This document shows, one piece after another, positions 53,675 to 63,726 of a DNA stretch of 64,000 nucleotides. The notes below the pieces were generated by a model. That model worked only from the letters and a program-made list of their open reading frames with translations. It did not search any database and was not told the origin of the DNA. The DNA is from Aquipuribacter hungaricus. Lineage in GTDB: Bacteria; Actinomycetota; Actinomycetes; Actinomycetales; JBBAYJ01. Made by a program: the position numbers and the translations under genes. The DNA lies in the NCBI RefSeq assembly GCF_042663885.1, contig NZ_JBHSXV010000001.1. The stretch is one strand, 5' to 3'. The stretch's first letter is position 1, and each line of letters opens with the position of its first letter.

Positions 53675-54617
53675 GCACGACGCGGTCCTCCTCGACCTGG
53701 ACGGCGTCGTCTACGCCGGCGACAGGGCCGTGCCCCGCGCCCCCGAGGCCATGGCCCGGCTCCGGCAGGAGGGCACCCCCGTGCGCTTCGTCACCAACAA
53801 CGCCTCGCGCACGCCGCAGCAGGTCGCGGACAAGCTCGTGTCCGTCGGGGTGGAGGCCGCCGCCGAGGAGGTGCTGGGGTCCCCCCGCGCCGCGGCCGAG
53901 CTCCTCGTCGACCGGGTGGGCGTGCCCGCCGGCGGCACCGTCGCGGTGGTCGGCGGCACGGGGCTGCTGCGTGCGGTGGAGGAGGCCGGCCTGCGGGCGG
54001 TGCCGGTCCTGGAGGTGCAGGAGCGCCCGGACGCCGTGGTCCAGGGCTTCTCGCCGGACCTCGGCTGGCGCCACCTCGCGGCGGCGACCCGGTGGGTGCG
54101 CGCCGGGGTGACCTGGGTGGCCTCCAACCTGGACCTGACCATCCCGACCGCCGACGGCGTCGCCCCGGGCAACGGGCTGCTCGTCCACGCCGTCGCCGAG
54201 GCCTCGGGACGCCGGCCCGACTTCGTGGCGGGCAAGCCCGAGCCCTTCCTCTTCCTGTCCGCGGCCCGGTCGGCGGGGGCGTCGGCCCCGCTCGTCGTCG
54301 GCGACCGGCTCGACACCGACATCGCGGGCGGTCGCGCGGCGGGGTTCACCACGGCGCTCGTGCTCACCGGGGTCCACGGGCTCGACGACGCGCTGGCGGC
54401 GGAGCCGGCCCTGCGCCCCGACCGGGTCCTGCTCACCCTGGACGACCTGTGGGACTCCCCGACCCGGGAGCGGGCCGACGAGGCCACCGCCGCCCTGCAC
54501 GAGGCCTGGGACGCGCTGGACGCGCTCACCACCTCCCCGGGGGACGCCTCGGTGGCGGACGACCGGGCGGCCCTGCTGCAGGAGTGGTCGGCGCGGTTGT
54601 CCCCAGGCGCGGCCTAG
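53661..54617 (+). CDS. HAD-superfamily phosphatase, NagD/glycerol-3-phosphate phosphatase type
   Basis: The protein has 318 residues. Motif I DLDGVVYAGD near residue 12-21 with the nucleophile and acid Asp, a type IIA cap region, motif II RFVTNNASRTP, motif III lysine in FVAGKPEPFLF, and motif IV VVGDRLDTDIAGGRAAG. The Mtb counterpart Rv1692 has been described as a glycerol-3-phosphate phosphatase; the same activity is plausible here. The C-terminal extension of about 60 residues is helical. Start GTG within the TPR gene; stop TAG. Confidence 0.9.
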   Translation: MPTAEHDAVLLDLDGVVYAGDRAVPRAPEAMARLRQEGTPVRFVTNNASRTPQQVADKLVSVGVEAAAEEVLGSPRAAAELLVDRVGVPAGGTVAVVGGTGLLRAVEEAGLRAVPVLEVQERPDAVVQGFSPDLGWRHLAAATRWVRAGVTWVASNLDLTIPTADGVAPGNGLLVHAVAEASGRRPDFVAGKPEPFLFLSAARSAGASAPLVVGDRLDTDIAGGRAAGFTTALVLTGVHGLDDALAAEPALRPDRVLLTLDDLWDSPTRERADEATAALHEAWDALDALTTSPGDASVADDRAALLQEWSARLSPGAA

Positions 54618-54676
54618 CCGTCCCCAGGGTCGTGCCGACCGGGTCGGTGTCCCGGGTGGCCGGTACCGTCGTGGCC

Positions 54677-54817
54677 ATGCAGCCGGACGCGAGCCAGGGG
54701 AGGGACGCGGTGGAGGACCTCGAGGACCTCACCGCGGCGGTGGCCCGGCTCGAGGCGACGGCGGAGGCGCTGGACGCACGCCTCGGTGCGGCCTCTCCCG
54801 GGGTCGGGCGGGCGTGA
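54677..54817 (+). CDS. 46-residue coiled-coil protein upstream of tlyA
   Basis: ATG 54677 is 7 nt after TACCGT (54664-54669), the leaderless spacing. The product is a short helical peptide, VEDLEDLTAAVARLEATAEA with leucine/valine heptads followed by LDARLG, likely a coiled coil. A small protein sits at the same place in M. tuberculosis (Rv1693, between the HAD gene and tlyA), which supports it being real. The stop overlaps the tlyA start (GTGA). Function unknown. Confidence 0.7.
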   Translation: MQPDASQGRDAVEDLEDLTAAVARLEATAEALDARLGAASPGVGRA

Positions 54818-55674
54818 GGCGCCGTCTCGACGCCGAGCTGGTCCGGCGTGGCCTGGCGCGCAGCCGCGACCACGCGGCCGAGCTGGTGGGTGCCGGCCGG
54901 GTCAGCGTGGGCGGCCGCCGGGCCGACAAGCCCGCCACCCAGGTCGACGCCGCCGCAGCGGTCCTCGTGACCGACCCCGAGCCCTCGGACTCCTGGGTCG
55001 GGCGCGGCGCCGGCAAGCTGGACGGCGCCCTGGACGCGCTCGCGGCACGGGGTCTCGCGCCCGAGGTCCAAGGACGGGTGTGCCTGGACGCCGGGGCGAG
55101 CACGGGCGGGTTCACGCAGATGCTGCTGGCCCGCGGGGCCGCCGCCGTCCACGCGGTCGACGTGGGCTACGGCCAGCTCGCGTGGCCGCTGCGCACCGAC
55201 CCCCGGGTCCTCGTCCGCGAGCGCACCAACGTGCGAGACCTGGTCGCCGGGTCGCTCGACCCCGCGCCCTCGCTCGTCGTCGCCGACCTGTCCTTCATCT
55301 CCCTCGGCCTCGTCCTGCCCGCGCTCGTCGCCGCGTCCGACCCGGGCGCGGAGCTGCTGGTCATGGTCAAGCCGCAGTTCGAGGTGGGCCGCGACCGGGT
55401 CGGCACGGGCGGGGTCGTCCGCGACCCCGGCCTGCGCGCCGACGCCGTGGTGTCGGTCGTCGACGTCGCGCACGGCCTCGGCCGCCGGCTGGTCGCCGCC
55501 ACCGCGAGCCCGCTGCCCGGCCCGTCGGGCAACGTCGAGTACTTCGTCCTGCTCGCCCCGGGCGAGCCGGGCAGCAGCGAGCAGGTCCGCAGCGAGGTCG
55601 CCCGCGCCGTCGCCGAGGGGCCCGAGGGCGCACCCGCGCACACCGCCGGCGCCGGCCCGGGGGCGACGTCATGA
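54814..55674 (+). CDS. tlyA: TlyA family rRNA 2'-O-methyltransferase
   Basis: The protein has 286 residues. N-terminal S4-like domain (RRRLDAELVRRGLARSRDHA) followed by the FtsJ/RrmJ methyltransferase fold: CLDAGASTGGFTQMLLARGA (SAM loop), AVDVGYGQLAW, VADLSFISLGLVLPAL, VMVKPQFEVGR and GNVEYFVLL. TlyA in mycobacteria methylates 16S C1409 and 23S C1920 and sets capreomycin/viomycin susceptibility; the same targets are inferred. A hemolysin role is a historical label only. The end overlaps nadK (ATGA). Confidence 0.95.
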   Translation: MRRRLDAELVRRGLARSRDHAAELVGAGRVSVGGRRADKPATQVDAAAAVLVTDPEPSDSWVGRGAGKLDGALDALAARGLAPEVQGRVCLDAGASTGGFTQMLLARGAAAVHAVDVGYGQLAWPLRTDPRVLVRERTNVRDLVAGSLDPAPSLVVADLSFISLGLVLPALVAASDPGAELLVMVKPQFEVGRDRVGTGGVVRDPGLRADAVVSVVDVAHGLGRRLVAATASPLPGPSGNVEYFVLLAPGEPGSSEQVRSEVARAVAEGPEGAPAHTAGAGPGATS

Positions 55675-56630
55675 CCGTCCGGCCCGCCGACGTGCCGCGC
55701 AGCGTGCTCGTCATCGCCCACACCGGCCGCGAGCAGGCGCTGCAGGCGACGGTCTCCGTGGTGTGCGCGCTCGCCGCGGCGGGGGTCGACGTCGTCGTCG
55801 GCGAGGACCAGGCCCACGTGCTGTCCGCCGCGATGCGCTCCGCCGACGTCAGCGGGACGTTCCGGGCCGTACCGGTGGACGAGGTGGGGGCGCCCTCGGC
55901 GGAGGTGCTGAACACCGTCGACCTCGTGCTCGTCCTCGGTGGCGACGGCACGATCCTCCGCGCGGCCGAGATCGTCCGCGGCACCCCGGCGCCCCTGCTC
56001 GGGGTCAACCTCGGGCACGTCGGCTTCCTCGCCGAGAGCGAGCTGGACGGCCTGTCGGACACCGTCGACCGGTTGCTGGCCGCCGACTACGAGATCGACG
56101 AGCGGATGACCGTCGACGTCTCCGTCCTGGATGCCGGCCGCGAGGTGGCCCGCACCTGGGCGCTCAACGAGATCGCCGTGGAGAAGGCCAGCCGCCAGCG
56201 GATGCTCGAGATCGTCCTGGAGGTCGACGGCCGCCCGCTCACCCGGTTCGGCTGCGACGGCCTGGTCGTGGCCACCCCCACCGGGTCGACCGCGTACGCG
56301 TTCTCGGCCGGCGGGCCGGTCGTCTGGCCCGAGGTCGAGGCCATGCTCGTCGTCCCGCTCAGCGCCCACGCCCTGTTCGCCCGGCCCCTGCTGGTGGGCA
56401 CCAGCAGCACGGTGGCCGTGGAGACCGTGCCGGGTCTCGGCGGGCCGGGCGTCCTGTGGGCGGACGGCCGGCGCTCGGTCGAGCTGCCCGAGCGGGCCCG
56501 CGTCGAGGTGCGCCGCGGCGAGGTGCCCGTGCGCCTGGCCCGGCTGGCAGCGACCGGGTTCACCGAGCGGCTCGTGCAACGGTTCCAGCTGCCCGTCAAC
56601 GGCTGGCGCGGCCCGGGGGCCGGCGCGTGA
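55671..56630 (+). CDS. nadK: NAD kinase
   Basis: ATP or polyphosphate-dependent NAD kinase producing NADP. The protein has 319 residues. The family glycine motif GGDGTILRAAE near residue 88, LLGVNLGHVGFLAE, the NAD-binding WALNEIAVEKASR and the second glycine-rich loop DGLVVATPTGSTAYAFSAGG are present. It sits in the conserved tlyA-nadK-recN unit with overlaps at both ends (ATGA, GTGA). Confidence 0.97.
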   Translation: MTVRPADVPRSVLVIAHTGREQALQATVSVVCALAAAGVDVVVGEDQAHVLSAAMRSADVSGTFRAVPVDEVGAPSAEVLNTVDLVLVLGGDGTILRAAEIVRGTPAPLLGVNLGHVGFLAESELDGLSDTVDRLLAADYEIDERMTVDVSVLDAGREVARTWALNEIAVEKASRQRMLEIVLEVDGRPLTRFGCDGLVVATPTGSTAYAFSAGGPVVWPEVEAMLVVPLSAHALFARPLLVGTSSTVAVETVPGLGGPGVLWADGRRSVELPERARVEVRRGEVPVRLARLAATGFTERLVQRFQLPVNGWRGPGAGA

Positions 56631-58480
56631 TCGAGGAGCTCCGCATCCGCGACCTCGGCGTCATCGCCGACGCGACGCTGCCCCTGCACCCGGGGCTCAA
56701 CGTCCTCACCGGCGAGACCGGCGCGGGCAAGACCATGGTCGTCACGGCCCTAGGCCTGCTGCTCGGCACGCGCGCCGACCCCGGCGTCGTCCGAGCCGGC
56801 GCCACCGCCGCCGTCGTGGACGGGCTGCTGCGGGTCCGCCCCGGTGCGGAGTCCGGCCGGCTGGCCACCGAGGCGGGCGGCGAGCTCGACGAGGACGGGC
56901 TGCTGCTGTCGCGCTCGGTCCCCGCGGACGGCCGTGCCCGCGCCTGGGTGGGCGGGCGTCCCGTGCCGGTGTCGGTCCTCGGGGCCGTCACCGAGCAGGA
57001 GGTCACGGTCCACGGGCAGTCCGACCAGCTGCGGCTGCGCTCGACGACGCACCAGCGCGAGCTGCTCGACGCCTTCGCCGGGCCCGAGCACCTGGTCCTG
57101 CTCGACGGCTACCGCGTGGCGTGGGCCACGCGGCGTCGGCTGCGCGAGGAGCTGCAGGTGCTCGAGGCGCAGAGCCGGGAGCGGGCCCAGGAGGCGCAGA
57201 TGCTGCGCCTGGCGCTGGGCGAGTACGACCGCGTCGCCCCCCGGGACGGGGAGGACGACGAGCTGCGGGAGGAGTGGGAGCGGCTGGCCCACGCCGACGA
57301 GCTCCAGCGCGCGGCCGTCGAGGCCCTGGAGGCGGTGGCCGGGGACGACGAGGGCACCACACCGGGCGCCCAGGGGCTGTTGGCCGCCGCTCGCGCCGCG
57401 CTGGCCGCGGTCCGCGAGCACGACCCGGCCGCGGCCGAGCTCGCCGACCGCGTGGCCGAGCTGTCGTACCTGACGACCGACCTGGGCACGGACCTGGCCG
57501 GGTACGCCTCGGGCGTCGACGCCGACCCCTCGCGGCTCGCCGATGTCGACGCCCGCCGGGCGGACCTGGCCCCGCTGCTGCGGTCGCACGGCGACCTGGC
57601 CTCCGCCGAGACCTGGGCGACCCGCTCCCGCAGCCGCCTCGACGAGCTCGAGGACGACGGCCTGCCGCAGCGGCTGCGCGAGCAGGTCCGGGCCGCCGAC
57701 TCGGCGCTGGAGGACCTGGCCGACCGGGTGCACGCCTCGCGCGCGGCGGCAGCCGACCGGCTCGGCGGGCAGGTCACCACCGAGCTCGCGCAGCTCGCGC
57801 TCGGGCGCGCCCGGCTCACCGTCGACGTCAGCCGCACCGAAGCCGGCCCGGACGGCGCCGACGACGTGACGTTCCTGCTCGCCGCCCACTCCGGCGCCGA
57901 GCCCCGCCCGCTGGCGCGCTCGGCCTCCGGGGGCGAGCTGTCGCGCGTGATGCTCGCCGTCGAGGTCGTCACCACGGCCGAGCAGCCCGTGGGCACGTAC
58001 GTCTTCGACGAGGTGGACTCCGGTGTCGGCGGCGAGGCGGCCGTCGAGATCGGCCGGCGCCTGGGCCGGCTCGCGGACGGCGGCCAGGTGGTCGTCGTCA
58101 CCCACCTGCCGCAGGTCGCCGCGTTCGCCGACTCCCACCTCGTCGTCCGCAAGGCCGACGACGGCACCGGCACGGTGTCCGACGTGCGCGCCGTCGTGGG
58201 CGAGGACCGGGTTGTCGAGGTGGCGCGCATGCTGGCCGGGCTCGGCTCGTCCGGGACGGCCGCCGCCCACGCGCGGGAGCTGCTCGGCACCGCCGCCCAG
58301 ATGCGCGCCGACGGTCGCGAGGCCGGCGGGGGTGGCGTCGCCGCGGTGCGTGGTGCCTCCGGCGGTGCGGCAGACGGGACCGTCGGGACCGGCGGGACGG
58401 CCGGTGGGAGCCCCTCGCGCGGCACCCGACGGCGCGGTGGGCCCTCGGCACGGCAGCCGGAGGTCCGCGCCCCGGCGTGA
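56627..58480 (+). CDS. recN: DNA repair protein RecN
   Basis: SMC-like ATPase of double-strand break repair. The protein has 617 residues. Walker A TGETGAGKTMVVTALG near residue 32, Q-loop region VTVHGQSDQLRLRSTTHQRE, a central coiled-coil arm (about 165-390), ABC signature ASGGELSRVMLAVEVV, Walker B TYVFDEVDSGVGG and the H-loop VTHLPQVAAFAD. A Gly/Thr/Arg-rich tail of about 60 residues follows the core. It overlaps nadK by GTGA. Confidence 0.96.
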   Translation: MIEELRIRDLGVIADATLPLHPGLNVLTGETGAGKTMVVTALGLLLGTRADPGVVRAGATAAVVDGLLRVRPGAESGRLATEAGGELDEDGLLLSRSVPADGRARAWVGGRPVPVSVLGAVTEQEVTVHGQSDQLRLRSTTHQRELLDAFAGPEHLVLLDGYRVAWATRRRLREELQVLEAQSRERAQEAQMLRLALGEYDRVAPRDGEDDELREEWERLAHADELQRAAVEALEAVAGDDEGTTPGAQGLLAAARAALAAVREHDPAAAELADRVAELSYLTTDLGTDLAGYASGVDADPSRLADVDARRADLAPLLRSHGDLASAETWATRSRSRLDELEDDGLPQRLREQVRAADSALEDLADRVHASRAAAADRLGGQVTTELAQLALGRARLTVDVSRTEAGPDGADDVTFLLAAHSGAEPRPLARSASGGELSRVMLAVEVVTTAEQPVGTYVFDEVDSGVGGEAAVEIGRRLGRLADGGQVVVVTHLPQVAAFADSHLVVRKADDGTGTVSDVRAVVGEDRVVEVARMLAGLGSSGTAAAHARELLGTAAQMRADGREAGGGGVAAVRGASGGAADGTVGTGGTAGGSPSRGTRRRGGPSARQPEVRAPA

Positions 58481-58492
58481 CACGCTCGGGAC

Positions 58493-59857
58493 GTGCTGGG
58501 CATCGGACGACGACGCAAGAGCACCGGGGACGCTGCCGGGGTGGTGGGCAGGGCGCGGGTCGCCGAGCCCGGCCACCTGCCGACCGGTCGCTGGCGGGCC
58601 GGCGACGTCGCGGTCCTCGACCTGCCGCACCTGGACACCGCCACCGCGACGAGCCTGCTCGAGCGTCGGCCGGCGGCCGTCCTGCTGGCCGGGCCGGCCA
58701 CCTCGCCGCGCTACCCCCACCGGGGCCCGGAGCTGCTCCTCGCCGAGGGCGTCGTGGTCGTCGACGACCTGGGCGACCACCTGCGCGAGGTCGTCCGCGA
58801 CGGCACCACGGTCCGCGTCGACGGCGGGCGGGTGCTCGTCGGGGCCGGGCGCGACCGCTGGGTCGACACCCCCCAGCCGCTGCACGGCCGCGAGCAGGAC
58901 CTCGACTCCGTCGCCATGGCGGTCGAGCACGCGAGCCGGTCGATGGCCGCACAGCTCGAGGCGTTCGCGGAGACGACGGGCGCGGTGCTGCAGGTCGAGC
59001 GGGACCTGCTGCTCGAGGGCGCCGGCGTCCCCCAGGTGCCGGTGCGCATGGCCGGCCGCCCGGTCGTGGTGTGCGTCGACGGGTACGGCCACGAGGACGA
59101 CCTCCGGCGGCTGCGCTCCTTCGTCGCCGACCGCAGGCCCGTGCTCGTGGGCGTCGACCGCGGTGCCGACGCGCTCGTGCGGGCCGGCCTGAAGCCGGAC
59201 CTCGTCGTCACCGACGGCGACGGGCGTGACGTGGCGGGCGTCGAGGCGCTGTCGTCCGGGGCGCACGTCGTCGTCCACGCCCGCCCGGGCGATGCGCGGC
59301 GAGCCGGGGACGCGGAGGACGACGCGAGCCCGCATGACGGCACCAGCGCACTCGACGGCACCGGTGCGCACGACGACACGGCCGCGCACGACGGCACCGG
59401 CACGCACGAGGACGACGTGGACGACGCCACCGGCGCCACCGTCGTCATGACCCGCCCGGCGGCCCGGGCCGCGGGCGGGCCGGGGACGACCCGGTTCGAG
59501 TCGCACCTGACGACCGAGGACACCGCGATCCTGCTCGCCCACGCCGCCGGGGCCAGCTGCATCGTCACGGTGGGCTCGCACGCCACGCTCGAGGAGTTCC
59601 TCGACCGGGGCCGGGCCGGGGCCGCCAGCACCTTCCTCACCCGGCTGCGCGCCGGCGGCACCGTCGTCGACGCGGCCACCGTCGCCCGGCTCCACCAGCC
59701 CCGACGCTCCTGGGCGCTCGTGCTGCTGCTCGTCCTCGCAGCGCTGGTCACCGCCGTGTCGGCCACCGCGGCCACGCCGTGGGGCCAGGAGCAGCTGGAC
59801 GTCCTGCGCGAGCGGGTCCCCTCCGTCACCTCCCAGCAGTGGTGGCCCGGGGGCTGA
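58493..59857 (+). CDS. steA: SteA-type cytokinetic ring protein (TPPK C-terminal-like)
   Basis: The protein has 454 residues and corresponds to Rv1697/SteA, a thiamin-pyrophosphokinase-like fold protein linked in corynebacteria to septal cell-wall hydrolysis together with SteB. Seen: PGHLPTGRWRAGDVAVLDLP, DSVAMAVEHASRSMAAQLEA, VVVCVDGYGHEDDLRRLRSF, LKPDLVVTDGDG, TTEDTAILLAHAAGASCIVT and one C-terminal membrane helix (LVLLLVLAALVTAVSA). Between VVVHARPGD and the next conserved strand a low-complexity insertion of about 40 residues (HDGTGAHDD-like repeats, 59317-59440) interrupts the fold. steB does not follow. Confidence 0.88.
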   Translation: MLGIGRRRKSTGDAAGVVGRARVAEPGHLPTGRWRAGDVAVLDLPHLDTATATSLLERRPAAVLLAGPATSPRYPHRGPELLLAEGVVVVDDLGDHLREVVRDGTTVRVDGGRVLVGAGRDRWVDTPQPLHGREQDLDSVAMAVEHASRSMAAQLEAFAETTGAVLQVERDLLLEGAGVPQVPVRMAGRPVVVCVDGYGHEDDLRRLRSFVADRRPVLVGVDRGADALVRAGLKPDLVVTDGDGRDVAGVEALSSGAHVVVHARPGDARRAGDAEDDASPHDGTSALDGTGAHDDTAAHDGTGTHEDDVDDATGATVVMTRPAARAAGGPGTTRFESHLTTEDTAILLAHAAGASCIVTVGSHATLEEFLDRGRAGAASTFLTRLRAGGTVVDAATVARLHQPRRSWALVLLLVLAALVTAVSATAATPWGQEQLDVLRERVPSVTSQQWWPGG

Positions 59858-60015
59858 CCCGCCCGGACACCGCCCGCACCCGCCCACCTCCTCTCGCGCC
59901 GCCCACCCCCTCTCGCGCCCGCAGGGGCGGGTGGTTACGGTCGTCCTCCACGACGCCGGCCGGCGCGGGCCTCCCCACCCGCTGCAGCGACCGGCCGCGT
60001 ACGGAGGTCCCTGAC

Positions 60016-61173
60016 GTGCCGAGCCCCGCCCTGCCCCAGAGCGTCGTCGTGGTGGTCACCTCGCCCACCAAGACGGTCCGGGCGCACGTGCGCGGCCTGG
60101 TCCAGCGGCTGGTCGCCGGCGGCGTCGACGTCCGCGTCGCGGGCGCCCGCACGGTCCTCGCGACCTTCGCCGACCTCGTCGACCTCGACCGGGCCGGGGT
60201 CGAGCTGCCGCTGGGCGAGGAGCTCCGGCCCGCGCACGACCTGGCGGCCGCCTCGGCCCTGCGGCAGGCGCTGCACGAGCGGCCCGCGCAGGTCGTCCAC
60301 GCCCACGGCTTCCGCGCCGGCGCGGTCGCCGCGCTCGCCGTCCGGCTCGTCCGGCCACGGCCTGCGCTCGTCACCACCTGGCACGCCCTGCCGTCGGCGG
60401 GCGCGTCCGGACGGGTCACCGTGGGGGCGGGCGCCCGGCTGGTCGCCCGTTCCAGCGATGTCACCCTCGCCCCGAGCGCCGACGTGCTGGCCCGGTCGCG
60501 CGCGGTGGGGGCCGTCCGGGCGCGCCTGTCCCCGGTCGCGGCCCCGTCCGTGCCGGCCCCGCGCACGGACCGCGGGGCGCTGCGGCGCCGCCTCGCGGAC
60601 GAGCTCGGCCTGGAGGTCGACGTGCCGTGGATCCTCGCCGTCGGCCGGATCGTGCCCGAGAAGGACCACGACCTGCTGCTGGAGGCCTCGCGGCGCTGGC
60701 GCAGCCTGCACCCGACGCCCGAGGTGCTCCTCGTGGGGGTCGGCGCGGTGCCCGCCGTGGCCCGGCTCCGGCGCACCATCGCCGCGGGCCGGCTGCCGGT
60801 CCGGCTGCTGGGTGCCCGTGACGACATCGGCGAGCTCATGCACGCCGCCGACGTGTTCGTCCTCACCTCCCGCTGGGAGGCCCCGGCGCTCAGCGTGCAG
60901 GAGGCGATGCGGGCCCACCTGCCCGTCGTGGCCACCGCCGTCGGCGGGGTGCCGGACCTGCTCGGCGACACCGGCGTGCTCGTCCCGGCCGGCGACCTGG
61001 AGTCTTTCGCCGCCGAGGTGGCGCTCCTGCTCAGCGACCCGCCGCGCGCGTCCCGGCTGGCCGAGGCCGCGGGGGAGCGGGCCCGGTCCCTGCCCGACGA
61101 GGACGACGTGGCGGTCGACGTCCTCGCGGCCTACGCGGAGGCCCGCGCGGCCCGGCCCGGCCGGGGGGCCTGA
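60016..61173 (+). CDS. GT4-family glycosyltransferase
   Basis: The protein has 385 residues from GTG 60016, set by GGAGGT 7 nt upstream. GT-B fold: an N-terminal domain with VVVVVTSPTKTVRAHVRGLV and VVHAHGFRAGAVAALAVRLV, then the GT4 C-terminal domain ILAVGRIVPEKDHDLLLEAS, VRLLGARDDIGELMHAADVF, and the E-x7-E region SRWEAPALSVQEAMRAHLPV. The acceptor is unknown; the location suggests envelope glycans. It occupies the place where steB is found in relatives. The 158-bp gap before it contains a repeated CTCTCGCGCCGCCCACC stretch (59885-59920) and no gene. Confidence 0.88.
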   Translation: MPSPALPQSVVVVVTSPTKTVRAHVRGLVQRLVAGGVDVRVAGARTVLATFADLVDLDRAGVELPLGEELRPAHDLAAASALRQALHERPAQVVHAHGFRAGAVAALAVRLVRPRPALVTTWHALPSAGASGRVTVGAGARLVARSSDVTLAPSADVLARSRAVGAVRARLSPVAAPSVPAPRTDRGALRRRLADELGLEVDVPWILAVGRIVPEKDHDLLLEASRRWRSLHPTPEVLLVGVGAVPAVARLRRTIAAGRLPVRLLGARDDIGELMHAADVFVLTSRWEAPALSVQEAMRAHLPVVATAVGGVPDLLGDTGVLVPAGDLESFAAEVALLLSDPPRASRLAEAAGERARSLPDEDDVAVDVLAAYAEARAARPGRGA

Positions 61174-61234
61174 GCGGCGCCGGCTGCCCGGTCACCCTCG
61201 CCGGCCGCGGGGAGGCGGCCGTGCCCGCTCCGGC

Positions 61235-61243
61235 TGATAGCGT
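61235..61243 (+). promoter_or_regulatory. Extended -10 promoter of pyrG
   Basis: TGATAGCGT, an extended -10 (TG-n-TANNNT), 8 nt before the pyrG GTG. Predicted leaderless. Confidence 0.55.
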
Positions 61244-61251
61244 GGAACTCC

Positions 61252-62979
<1,728 letters not shown>

Positions 62980-62980
62980 C

Positions 62981-63655
62981 GTGCCCGAGGACCGGTACGC
63001 CCCGCGGCCCGTCGTCGCCCACGAGCGGCTCGTCGAGGGCATGAAGTGGGACGTCGTCGCCGACACCGTCCGGCTCTCCGACGACGGCGCGGGCGAGGAG
63101 GAGCACACGGTCGTCCGCCAGTACCTCGAGCACCCCGGTGCGGTGAGCGTCCTGGCGATGGACGACGAGGAGCGGGTGCTCCTGCTGCGCCAGTACCGCC
63201 ACCCCGTGCGCAGCGAGCTGTGGGAGCTGCCCGCCGGGCTGCTCGACATGGCCGACGAGGAGCCGGTCGACGCCGCGGCCCGCGAGCTGTGGGAGGAGGT
63301 CGACGTGCGCGCCGGCCGCTACGACGTCCTCGTCGACTTCCTCAACTCGCCCGGCGGCTCCGACGAGGCGCAGCGGGTGTTCCTCGCCCGCGACGTCGAG
63401 CAGGTGCACGTCGACGACCGGTTCACGCGCAGCGAGGAGGAGGCCGGCATCGTCACGGCCTGGGTCCCGCTGGACGAGGCCGTCGCCGACGTCCTCGCCG
63501 GCCGGGTGCAGAACCCTGGCGCCGTCGTGGCGCTGCTCGCCGCCGACGCCGCCCGCCGCGCAGGCTGGGCCACCCTGCGCCCGGCCACCTCGCCGTGGCC
63601 CGTGCACCCCTCCCGCCGCCCCGTGCCGCGCGGGCAGGACCTGCCCAGCGCGTAG
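62981..63655 (+). CDS. NUDIX hydrolase, ADP-ribose pyrophosphatase type
   Basis: The protein has 224 residues. Nudix box GLLDMADEEPVDAAARELWEE with the E-x-x-E-E metal ligands; the glycine that normally follows EEV is Asp (EEVDV). LLLRQYRHPVRSELWELPAG upstream is typical of ADP-ribose/ADP-sugar pyrophosphatases, as for Rv1700 in the same position after pyrG. The Pro-rich C-terminal tail (about 25 residues) is variable. The GTG start lies next to the pyrG stop; the TAG stop forms the first half of the aspS -10. Confidence 0.92.
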   Translation: MPEDRYAPRPVVAHERLVEGMKWDVVADTVRLSDDGAGEEEHTVVRQYLEHPGAVSVLAMDDEERVLLLRQYRHPVRSELWELPAGLLDMADEEPVDAAARELWEEVDVRAGRYDVLVDFLNSPGGSDEAQRVFLARDVEQVHVDDRFTRSEEEAGIVTAWVPLDEAVADVLAGRVQNPGAVVALLAADAARRAGWATLRPATSPWPVHPSRRPVPRGQDLPSA

Positions 63656-63658
63656 GCT
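63653..63658 (+). promoter_or_regulatory. Candidate -10 element for aspS, fused to the NUDIX stop
   Basis: TAGGCT; TAG is the stop of the preceding gene. The leader would be about 60 nt, with AAGGA (63716-63720) as ribosome site. Confidence 0.4.
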
Positions 63659-63726
63659 CGCGCCCCACCCGACCGCCCCCCCCGGGACCCATCCCCCGGA
63701 CCGCCCCGACCGTCGAAGGACACCCG

